A stretch of DNA of 53,152 nucleotides from Gammaproteobacteria bacterium (lineage in GTDB: Bacteria; Pseudomonadota; Gammaproteobacteria; Pseudomonadales; Cellvibrionaceae): contig JAGKWY010000018.1 of NCBI GenBank assembly GCA_021151625.1, positions 1 to 53,152 on the forward strand. The letters run 5' to 3'. The position numbers and the translations under genes were made by a program. The notes under the pieces were generated by a model, which saw nothing but the letters and a program-made list of their open reading frames with translations, did no database searches and was not told where the DNA came from. Of this stretch, positions 18,538 through 25,557 are shown in pieces. Position 1 is the stretch's first letter; every line of letters starts with the position of its first letter.

Positions 18538-18678
18538 ACGATTTTCCTCAACACACTGAACACCAGCTTTAATCTATCGGATGCTGGGAAGCAGGATAAA
18601 ATAAATAAGAATGGGGATAATAAAATCCATGATATTGGAAATTGGTATGGCTTGATGAAGTGGCCAGCACATCCATTT

Positions 18679-18720
18679 TTACATCCAGTGTTTGAGGGAT
18701 TCAGTCAAGGAATCGTCCAT
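18679..18720 (-). CDS. Possible 13-codon leader ORF, conserved in both duplicated leaders
   Basis: The ORF reads MDDSLTESLKHWM and stops at TAA. The copy upstream of the other LprI gene (20150-20191) reads the same except for Thr to Asn, with one further silent change. No strong ribosome binding site precedes it (CAGGGCA only). It could be a leader peptide, or just well-preserved leader DNA. Confidence 0.25.
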   Translation of the reverse strand: MDDSLTESLKHWM

Positions 18721-18757
18721 TGCCCTGTGAATTTAGGTGGGAATGTATACTGTGCGG

Positions 18758-18785
18758 ATAATAGCAAGTGGCGCCATTTTGTAAA
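18758..18785 (-). promoter_or_regulatory. Sigma70-type promoter, TTTACA-16-TATTAT
   Basis: The -35 TTTACA is at 18780-18785 and the -10 TATTAT at 18758-18763 on the minus strand, with a 16-nt gap. The same arrangement is found at 20230-20257 with -10 TATGAT. Conservation of both hexamers while the DNA between them varies supports function. It would drive the intact LprI gene and the giant RTX gene. Confidence 0.6.
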
Positions 18786-18913
18786 CAGGTTTTAAGCGAC
18801 TTTATTCTCACAAGAAAATGCTTTTAATTCTTAGCAACTATAACTATCCCCCTCAAGCTCATCATTTCCCTCAAAACAGCTCCTTAAGTGTATTTAAAAT
18901 TGGATTGATGCAG

Positions 18914-19000
18914 CTATTCATTGAATTCTATTTCTTTAATCAACTTCCAGCGCAATTTAATATACTCTGGATTATCCCGAATGCTTGTATTGTCCGCCAT
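18914..19000 (-). pseudogene. 28-codon remnant of a second giant RTX/lysozyme gene
   Basis: The minus-strand ORF starts at an ATG at 19000 behind a strong AAAGGAG site and ends at TAG (18914-18916). Its residues NPEYIKLRWKLIKEIE align with TEEQYKELRWKIIAQLE at the start of the intact giant protein, and the spacing from the preceding LprI gene (24 nt) is alike. The catalytic Glu region is just reached before the stop, and nothing of the later domains remains. I read this as the 5' stump of a duplicated toxin gene. Confidence 0.7.
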
Positions 19001-19024
19001 AACATTCAAACTCCTTTGTTAGAT

Positions 19025-20019
19025 TTAATTAGCTAAAATTCCACACAACTTCTTATTATCAACACCATAAACATCTAAATTTGACCCTTCATTAACATGC
19101 CCTGAGGCCCAATGACTTACATATATTTCATCTTTAAAATAGAAAATCTGATTATCACCTGTTAAATTAAAAGAAAAATATGGACCCAATCCAAATTTAT
19201 CAGCATTAGCAACAGTTATATTTGAGTCGAAAAAATAGAATAACTTATATATATTGCACTCTTCATTTTTATCCACCTGATTCAGATAACTTTCTAATTT
19301 ATATATGTATTTCAAGGAATTAGTTTTGCTATTATTATCAATAATTTTAAATGAAAAAAACTTATACTTATTGCTTTCCATTCCCTTTTTAATATTTTTC
19401 AATTCACGTAAATGCTCAGGATTATTTAACTTACCCCGTCTCGCATATTTAATGTTAAGCGCCTCCTCTACCACCTTTAGACTCTCAGTTTTATCCGTCA
19501 TCCTCACCCAATCGACAGCTTTGAATTGATGAAATTGAGGAAGGATTTTTCTTTCACATACAGGGTATTCGGCATATTTAGCAGCATTAAGCATGTCGAT
19601 ATATGGCTGGCACAGCGGATATGAATTTCCCGATATCAATTTAAACGTAATTTTTTTGCTGAAGAAAAGGCAGCAGTATTATCGGCCAGAGCACTAGCAG
19701 TGAGCTCTCCTATACGAGCCCGATAGGCTTTTATCAAACACCCCGCATCACTACATTGATTACGCTTTTCCTTTAACCATGTACGCTGCTGTTGTTTCAG
19801 CGCATCTTTATCATTTATTTTTTCCGCTGCTTCTTTATAAGCACCTGCCAAATCCGCATCCAACTTGGATACAACCTCATCAGAACAAATAAGCTTTTCA
19901 ATCGGGATTATTGCCTTGGCACAGTCAAAACTCGCCGCCTGTAAAGAACAGGGCAAAGCTGTAACCCCTACAACTCCTATCATGTTGACAATTACCTTTT
20001 TAAACACTGCATTATTCAT
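19025..20019 (-). pseudogene. Second LprI-domain gene with a break at an A7 tract (frameshift or programmed slippage)
   Basis: The first frame (20019 down to the TGA at 19636) encodes a signal peptide and an LprI domain very like its neighbour's (SFDCAKA, CSDEVVSKLD, QQRTWLKEKRNQC). The second frame (19639 to 19025) continues the paralogue's C-terminal part: NSYPLCQPYIDMLN and CERKILPQFHQF. The frames join at GCAAAAAAATTACG. One -1 slip on the A7 run (19651-19657) restores a full-length protein reading AKKITFKLISGN, aligned with FPLTFKLVYGD. The run is a canonical A AAA AAA slippery heptamer in the zero frame. So it is either a one-base deletion, a phase-variable tract, or real -1 frameshifting. 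GAGAGG precedes the ATG. This looks like an orphan immunity gene. Confidence 0.78.
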
Positions 20020-20119
20020 AATGATTTTTCCTCTCAATACTGGATATCTGCATCGGCGGGCGCAATTAAATGGGATAAGGATGGGAATAGATAAATCAAT
20101 GGGATTGAAGTATTGATTC

Positions 20120-20280
20120 GGCTTGATGATGTTGCCAGTACATCCATTTTTACATCCAGTGTTTGAGGGATTCATTCAATGAATCGTCCATTTGCCCTGA
20201 GAATTTAGGTGGGCATACATACAGCGCTGATCATATCAAGAGACGCCATTTTGTAAACAGGATTTAAGCGACTTTATTCA
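20120..20280. repeat. Direct repeat, copy 2 of the duplicated promoter-leader (copy 1 at 18649-18809)
   Basis: This is the partner of 18649-18809, in the same orientation. The differences are scattered substitutions and a few single-base indels, most of them between the promoter and the conserved short ORF. Confidence 0.8.
20230..20257 (-). promoter_or_regulatory. Sigma70-type promoter, TTTACA-16-TATGAT
   Basis: The hexamers and 16-nt spacing match the promoter at 18758-18785. It would drive the frameshifted LprI gene and the toxin remnant downstream. Confidence 0.58.
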
Positions 20281-20410
20281 CAAAACAATTACTGTCATTA
20301 AATGCAAACCATAACCAATCAAACACAGAAAACCGCACAACCAAAAAATAAATTATCTTAAAACACCCCATAGAAATGCTTGCATAGGAATAACATCTCT
20401 TTAACCATAA

Positions 20411-21628
20411 TCAATTTAATACACCATCCACCCAAAACCGTTGCTTAGGCAAACATACATTATTCAAATCATAATTTTGCAATATAAACTCTCTTGCCGT
20501 ATTACCCAATCGCACTTGCTCCTGCGGATTATTCAACAAGTGTGTAACCTGCCCTGCTATTTTTTGTGCATCAAAAAAGTCCACCAAGATCCCGGCCTCA
20601 TTGTGTTTAATAACTTCCTGCACCGGTGTTGTATTGCTGCCGACAATTGCACAACCTACGCTCATGGCTTCCAGCAAACTCCAGCTCAGCACAAATGGAT
20701 AGGTTAAATAAACATGCACACTGGATACTTGCAGCAGTTGAATAAAGTTTGGATAGGATAACTTGCCAACAAAATGCACCCTGCTTAAATCCAGCTGGCT
20801 TTTTACTTCTTGCAGGAATAGTTCTTTCCAGGTTGTACCGGTCGGCGGTTTACTGCCGTAACTGACATCATCCCCACCGACAATAATTACTCTGGCTTTT
20901 GGATTTTGTTTAAGAATTTCCGGTAAGGCGCGCATAAAAATATGATAGCCGCGCATAGGTTCCAGATTGCGGTTTACAAAGGTAATTATCTGCTCGTCGC
21001 GCGTGATGGTTTTGCCATTCAGCTGCATGGCTACATTGTGGTTAGGCTTTAGTAGATCGGTATTTATGCCGTCATGGATAACCGATATTTTTGGCTGGAA
21101 ATATTCAGGGAAAACGGAGCGCTGATAGTGTGTAGGTGATAATCCTGCATCGGCCTGTAGTAGATGCAAATCAAAATTGGCATTTTTCAGTTTTAACCGG
21201 CAGGCAAGATCTTCCTCATGCTCGGTGAATTCCGGATCAAAATTGGTGTCTGCACCATGAACTTGATAATAAAACTCGCAGTAAAGCGCGAGCTTCGCTG
21301 TTGGCCATACTTCTTTTAAGAACAAGCTTTCACCCCAACCGGGGTGAGCAATAATGAGATCGGGGTTAAAACCTTGTTTTTTTAATTCCAGTGCTGCCCG
21401 AAACGCCGCTTCAGCGCGAATGGTTTTGGTTTCCATATCCACCAGCCATGGGTGAATATTTTCACTACTACTCCGCCGTATTGAATAATGATGAACTTTT
21501 ACACCATGAGGCACAGGGCGTTTACTGGGTGTCAGCACACGAATATCGTTTTTGGTATCTGCCGCTAAAGCAGGAGCCAAGTGCACAAATTGTGCAGGAA
21601 AGTTTTGGTGGATAAATAAAATTCGCAT
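20411..21628 (-). CDS. GT4-family glycosyltransferase
   Basis: The 405-residue cytoplasmic protein has a two-domain GT-B plan. Its N-terminus (MRILFIHQNFPAQF) belongs to a subgroup of GT4 enzymes. The C-terminal half has VNRNLEPMRGYHIFMRALP, ARVIIVGGDDVSYG and the donor-site region WSLLEAMSVGCAIVGSNTTPV. The acceptor and sugar are unknown. It follows the HlyD gene by 108 nt in the type I secretion run, so it may modify the exported protein or a surface glycan. It could also be an unrelated passenger. A small hairpin (21643-21660) lies between the two genes. Confidence 0.85.
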   Translation of the reverse strand: MRILFIHQNFPAQFVHLAPALAADTKNDIRVLTPSKRPVPHGVKVHHYSIRRSSSENIHPWLVDMETKTIRAEAAFRAALELKKQGFNPDLIIAHPGWGESLFLKEVWPTAKLALYCEFYYQVHGADTNFDPEFTEHEEDLACRLKLKNANFDLHLLQADAGLSPTHYQRSVFPEYFQPKISVIHDGINTDLLKPNHNVAMQLNGKTITRDEQIITFVNRNLEPMRGYHIFMRALPEILKQNPKARVIIVGGDDVSYGSKPPTGTTWKELFLQEVKSQLDLSRVHFVGKLSYPNFIQLLQVSSVHVYLTYPFVLSWSLLEAMSVGCAIVGSNTTPVQEVIKHNEAGILVDFFDAQKIAGQVTHLLNNPQEQVRLGNTAREFILQNYDLNNVCLPKQRFWVDGVLN

Positions 21629-21642
21629 ATTCTAGTTCCATA

Positions 21643-21660
21643 AACCCGTATTAACGGGTT
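21643..21660 (-). other. Hairpin between the HlyD and glycosyltransferase genes
   Basis: AACCCGT and ACGGGTT pair over a 4-nt loop. No T-run follows on the minus strand, so it is not a standard terminator; it could lower read-through or set mRNA stability between the genes. Confidence 0.35.
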
Positions 21661-21736
21661 GAACATTTCGTAGATACAGGATGCTGTTGCGCCACTTCTG
21701 GATACCCACTGTAGCGCACATGGCGGAACATGTTAA

Positions 21737-23200
21737 TTATCTCTCCCGAATACTCTCTTGCTTATACCTTAGCAACGGCGACAGGAAATATTCAATCACC
21801 CTTCTCTGCGTTGTCTTCACTTCCGCCGTGACCGCCATACCTGGAATTAATTTCACATCTTTCGCCTCTACTCGAATCGTGCTCTTGTGCATTTTTAAAT
21901 GCATGGCAAACACAAGACCCAGTTTTTCATCGAGGATAGCATCGTCAGAGATATGGGTGACGGTGGCGTCGATCAGACCGTATTTGGTGAAAGGAAAGGT
22001 GTGGATTTTGATTTCAGCGGGCATATCGCTTTGCACAAAGCCGATATCCTGGTTGCCGAGCATGACTTGGACTTCCAGGTTTTCTTCTTCCGGAACCACA
22101 ATCATTAATTGTTGCGCTTCGGTGACCACACCGCCGATGGTGTTGACCGCCAGTTGTTGCACGTAACCAGAGACTGGGGCGTAGAGGATTTGTTTATCGT
22201 TCATATCGCGGGCTTTCACCAGCTCTTCGGTGATAGTAGCGATCTGGTTGCGACTGTCGGCAATTTGTGCGAGTAACTTGCTGCTGGTATCAGCTTTCAG
22301 CGCATTGATTTGTTGTTGCGCTTCGTTGATGGCGGCGATGAGTTGCTGCTGGATTTGTTGCTGGGCGGCAAGGTCTTGTGTGCGTTCGATGCGCTGTTGC
22401 TCCAGCTCCAGGTATTCCGCTTCTGAAGCCATATTCTTTTGATAGAGACTGTGCAAGGCGGTGGCGCGCTTGGTGACCATCGGTAAGGTTTGTTCCAGCT
22501 TTTTGATGGTTTCCAGGTTGGCGATTTTCTCGCTTTGCGCTTTGGTTAAGGCGCTGTGCAAGCTGCTGAGTTGCGCCTGGTATTGCTGCCATTGTTCCCA
22601 GGTTTTTTGTTGGTGCAATAATATTTCTGAAGCAGACAAGGTGAGTTTTTCATCAACCACCAGAGCCAGTTCACTCGCGGCTACAGGTTTTTTGTGCTGG
22701 CTGTTTTTTTGCTGACTTTTTTGAGGCTGTTGATCGTTGTGTTGTTGATCAGCGATTAGCGCTTGCAACGCCTCACTGCTAGCAAGATTCAAACTTGCAT
22801 TGTGCAACTCCTGTTGCATGCGCGCCTGATCCGCGGCGGTGATAGTGCGATCCAGCTCGATGAGGGGATCACCTTCTTTTACGTACTGCCCTTCTTTCAC
22901 ATGAATCGCTTTGATCACACCTTTATCCAGTGGCTGGATTTGTTTAACGCGGCTGCCGGGAATGATTTTGCCTTCCGCGCTGGCCACCACATCCACTTTA
23001 CCGAAGATGGCCCAAAGTAGCGTGAGGATGAATAAAGTTATCAAGGTCCAGGCGAGCCAACGCACTAATGGATTGGGGGGCGTTTCCTGTAGCTCCAATG
23101 CAGCAGGCATAAATTCGGACAGGCTTTGGTGTTTGGAACCATCACCCAATTTTCCGCGTTCACGCCAGGCCTCTCGCAATAATTCAAAAAAATTAGTCAT
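21737..23200 (-). CDS. hlyD: HlyD-family type I secretion membrane-fusion protein
   Basis: The 487-residue protein links an inner-membrane ABC exporter to a TolC-type outer-membrane channel. It has a cytoplasmic N-terminus of about 50 residues, one membrane helix (WLAWTLITLFILTLLWAIFG), then a lipoyl-like half (GKVDVVASAEGKIIPGSRVK, IHVKEGQYVKEGDPLIELD). A long alpha-helical coiled-coil region rich in Gln and Leu follows, then the second lipoyl half and beta-barrel (APVSGYVQQLAVNTIGGVV) and the HlyD C-terminal motif (GMAVTAEVKTTQRRVIEYFLSPL). Its start overlaps the end of the ABC gene by 8 nt. No TolC gene is in the window. Confidence 0.95.
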   Translation of the reverse strand: MTNFFELLREAWRERGKLGDGSKHQSLSEFMPAALELQETPPNPLVRWLAWTLITLFILTLLWAIFGKVDVVASAEGKIIPGSRVKQIQPLDKGVIKAIHVKEGQYVKEGDPLIELDRTITAADQARMQQELHNASLNLASSEALQALIADQQHNDQQPQKSQQKNSQHKKPVAASELALVVDEKLTLSASEILLHQQKTWEQWQQYQAQLSSLHSALTKAQSEKIANLETIKKLEQTLPMVTKRATALHSLYQKNMASEAEYLELEQQRIERTQDLAAQQQIQQQLIAAINEAQQQINALKADTSSKLLAQIADSRNQIATITEELVKARDMNDKQILYAPVSGYVQQLAVNTIGGVVTEAQQLMIVVPEEENLEVQVMLGNQDIGFVQSDMPAEIKIHTFPFTKYGLIDATVTHISDDAILDEKLGLVFAMHLKMHKSTIRVEAKDVKLIPGMAVTAEVKTTQRRVIEYFLSPLLRYKQESIRER

Positions 23201-25373
23201 GGCTCAACTCCATCTCAACAGCTTCCTTTTTTACCACCGAATGTGCAGTGGGTTTCGCATCCTGATAGCCGTGCAATTGCGCGTAATAACCCTGCTGTTG
23301 CAACAATTGATCATGGGAGCCCTGCTCCACTATGTGGCCTTTGTTCATCACAATGATGCGATTGCAAATACGCACCGTACTTAAGCGGTGGGCGATAATA
23401 AACACAGTACGGCCTTTACAGATTTGCGCCATGTTGTCCTGGATGATGCGTTCGGATTCATAATCCAGCGCGCTGGTGGCTTCATCGAAGATTAAAATTT
23501 TTGGATTGGTAAGTAGCGCGCGGGCGATAGCGAGACGCTGGCGTTGGCCGCCGGATAAATTCGCGCCCTGCTCGCCCACCATGGTGTCGTAAGCTTCAGG
23601 AAGATCCACAATAAATTCATGGGCGCCTGCCAATTTGGCTACCGCTACAATTTGCTCCATGGGTGCGGCGGGATTAGTGAGTGCGATATTTTCACGCACG
23701 GTTTGGTTAAATAAAAAATTCTCCTGCAATACCACACCGATATTGCGCCGTAGCCAGGCGGTATCCACCATGGCGAGGTCGACACCATCCACCATCACCC
23801 GGCCTGACTCGGGTAAATACAAGCGCTGGATTAATTTGGTGAGCGTGCTTTTGCCGGAACCGGAGCGACCGACAATGCCGATAATTTCCCCGGGCTGAAC
23901 CTGCACATTAAATTGATCCAGAATTACCGGGCCGTCGTGGCGATAGCGAAAGCGCACGTGTTCAAAATTGACTTGCCCACTGATCGACGGGAGTGTGGAG
24001 CGATTGGGGTTGTATCCAGGTTCGCGCGGGGTATTTAAAATATCACCCAGGCGCTCAATGGAAATGCCGGCTTGCTGGAAGTCTTGCCAGAGCTGTACGA
24101 GTTTCAGGATCGGCCCACTCACACGACCGGCAAGCATGTTAAAGGCGATCAATTCACCCACCGTGAGCTCACCCGCAATCACTAAATGCGCACCCCACCA
24201 GATAATCCCCAGGGTCATTAATTTATTAATCAAGCCCGCAATTTGATTGGCCACATTGCCGAGGTTCTGGCTGCGAAAGGAAGCATTCACATAATTGGCT
24301 AATTGATCTTCCCATTTGCGTTGCATCTGCGGTTCTACGGCCATGGCTTTTACCGTTTGCACACCGGTGACGGATTCGGTGAGAAAGGCAGTATTGGCAG
24401 CACCGTATTTGAATTTGTCATTGAGGCGATGGCGCAATATCGGAGTGATAAATACCGAGAGCAGGATGTAACAGGGAATGGTGGCAGCAACTACAAAAAA
24501 TAAGGTAGTGCTGTAGTACCACATCACCAACAGGAAGACGATGGTGAAACCCAGGTCCAGAATTAACGTAAGCGCACTGCCGGTAATAAAATTGCGGATG
24601 GTATCCAGCTCATGCACCCGCGCCACATTCTGCCCCACTTGCCGTGATTCAAAATAGGCCATGGGTAAGGCCATTAAATGATTAAACAAGCGCGAGCCCA
24701 ATTCCACATCCACCCGGCTGGTGGTGTGGGACATTACATAAGAACGGATACCACCGAGTAGCGCCTCAAAAATCGCAATCGCCAAAAAACCAAAGGCGAT
24801 TACATCGAGCGTGCTAAAACCGCGATGCACCAATACTTTATCCATCACCACCTGAAACAGCAGCGGTGTAATCAAGGCAAAGAGTTGCAAAAAAAAGGAG
24901 GCGATAATGACTTCGCCAAATAATTTCCGGTATTTAATTAACGAGGGAATAAACCAGCTGATGTCGAATTTTTGCTGCAAGCTTTCGCGCAACCCCAAAC
25001 GGCGCGTGAGGTAAATAACGTCGCCGGACCAAAGCGCATTAAACTCATCAGCCGTTAAGGTTTTAGGTGTTTGCTCGCGCAGATCCTGCACCAGCACCTT
25101 AACTGGCTTGCCCTCTTCTTCTGCCACGCGCGCAAGGATGATGTAATCGCCATCTACGGTTTTCACGATAGCAGGCAAACTGGAACCGATTAATTTATCG
25201 AGCCTGAGCGAAAACAATTTAGCCTTGAAAGTCAGTGCTTTGGCCGCGCGGAGAATTTCAGTATTGCTAAAAGGTTGACCGGGAATTGCAAATTGGTGGG
25301 AGAGTTGTGAAGCATCAGCGGGGAGCTGGTGGAATCCTGCGAGTGCTACCAAGCACTGTAAACCTGTATCCAT
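23193..25373 (-). CDS. hlyB: Type I secretion ABC exporter with C39-like domain (HlyB/RtxB type)
   Basis: The 726-residue protein has an N-terminal peptidase-C39-like domain (about 1-125), a six-helix membrane domain and a C-terminal ATPase domain with Walker A GRSGSGKST, signature LSGGQRQRLAIARAL, Walker B ILIFDEATSALD and the H-loop IAHRLST. The C39 catalytic Cys is replaced: the usual D-x-C-G-L reads DTGLQCL with Thr at that site. It is thus a HlyB-like non-cleaving domain that recruits RTX substrates with C-terminal signals, which fits the giant RTX protein. I chose the ATG at 25373 because AAGGGA lies before it and DTGL sits at the N-terminus as in HlyB; an in-frame start at 25397 is possible. 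Confidence 0.95.
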   Translation of the reverse strand: MDTGLQCLVALAGFHQLPADASQLSHQFAIPGQPFSNTEILRAAKALTFKAKLFSLRLDKLIGSSLPAIVKTVDGDYIILARVAEEEGKPVKVLVQDLREQTPKTLTADEFNALWSGDVIYLTRRLGLRESLQQKFDISWFIPSLIKYRKLFGEVIIASFFLQLFALITPLLFQVVMDKVLVHRGFSTLDVIAFGFLAIAIFEALLGGIRSYVMSHTTSRVDVELGSRLFNHLMALPMAYFESRQVGQNVARVHELDTIRNFITGSALTLILDLGFTIVFLLVMWYYSTTLFFVVAATIPCYILLSVFITPILRHRLNDKFKYGAANTAFLTESVTGVQTVKAMAVEPQMQRKWEDQLANYVNASFRSQNLGNVANQIAGLINKLMTLGIIWWGAHLVIAGELTVGELIAFNMLAGRVSGPILKLVQLWQDFQQAGISIERLGDILNTPREPGYNPNRSTLPSISGQVNFEHVRFRYRHDGPVILDQFNVQVQPGEIIGIVGRSGSGKSTLTKLIQRLYLPESGRVMVDGVDLAMVDTAWLRRNIGVVLQENFLFNQTVRENIALTNPAAPMEQIVAVAKLAGAHEFIVDLPEAYDTMVGEQGANLSGGQRQRLAIARALLTNPKILIFDEATSALDYESERIIQDNMAQICKGRTVFIIAHRLSTVRICNRIIVMNKGHIVEQGSHDQLLQQQGYYAQLHGYQDAKPTAHSVVKKEAVEMELSHD

Positions 25374-25414
25374 GGTTAGTCCCTTAAATAAGAACAAATG
25401 AAAAAAACGAGCCG

Positions 25415-25443
25415 ATTCTAATCAATAGAAAAATGGCATGCAA
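25415..25443 (-). promoter_or_regulatory. Sigma70-type promoter of the type I secretion operon, TTGCAT-17-TAGAAT
   Basis: On the minus strand TTGCAT (25438-25443) and TAGAAT (25415-25420) are separated by 17 nt. Transcription would start about 35 nt before the exporter ATG. Both hexamers are near consensus. Confidence 0.55.
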
Positions 25444-25480
25444 ATCTCAAAGCAATTCCATGCGACACTTTTTGACGTAT

Positions 25481-25512
25481 AAAGTAACTGCCAATAAAAG
25501 TAACTGCCAATA
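25481..25512. repeat. Tandem 16-bp direct repeat upstream of the secretion promoter
   Basis: AAAGTAACTGCCAATA occurs twice in tandem with a 16-bp period, only about 40 bp upstream of the -35. A spacing of about one and a half helical turns, in a promoter-proximal position, suggests a regulator binding site. It could also be simple slippage duplication in the 3' flank of the treS gene. Confidence 0.45.
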
Positions 25513-25557
25513 GAAATCCAGCAAGCGAATTTCCTCTATCTCACCGGAAAACAGCTT

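Larger units (their letters stand above)
18649..18809. repeat. Direct repeat, copy 1 of a duplicated promoter-leader (copy 2 at 20120-20280)
   Basis: Long identical runs include ACATCCATTTTTACATCCAG, GTTTGAGGGATTCA and TTTAAGCGACTTTATTC. Together with the paralogous LprI genes and the toxin stump, it shows that a whole promoter-immunity-toxin unit was duplicated in tandem, not just one gene. Confidence 0.8.
18538..18913 (-). promoter_or_regulatory. Promoter and long leader of the intact LprI-toxin operon
   Basis: This 376-base stretch has no sizeable gene. On the minus strand a sigma70-type promoter is visible: TTTACA (18780-18785), 16-nt spacer, TATTAT (18758-18763). It predicts a leader of roughly 210 nt before the ATG at 18537. 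Bases about 18649-18809 are nearly copied at 20120-20280, upstream of the second LprI gene, with promoter hexamers and spacing conserved. A 13-codon ORF (18679-18720) in the leader is also conserved. Confidence 0.6.
20020..20410 (-). promoter_or_regulatory. Promoter and leader of the second LprI gene; rest without visible genes
   Basis: The promoter TTTACA (20252-20257), 16-nt spacer, TATGAT (20230-20235) lies on the minus strand and mirrors the one before the intact LprI gene. Bases 20120-20280 are the second copy of the duplicated leader, including a 13-codon ORF at 20150-20191. From 20281 to 20410, after the glycosyltransferase gene, the DNA is AT-rich and I see no clear terminator or gene. 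Confidence 0.55.

Noticed and set aside
20100..20175. Extended start of the second LprI gene at 20175
   Set aside because: The extra residues come from the duplicated leader; the ATG at 20019 has a good ribosome binding site and begins the signal peptide.
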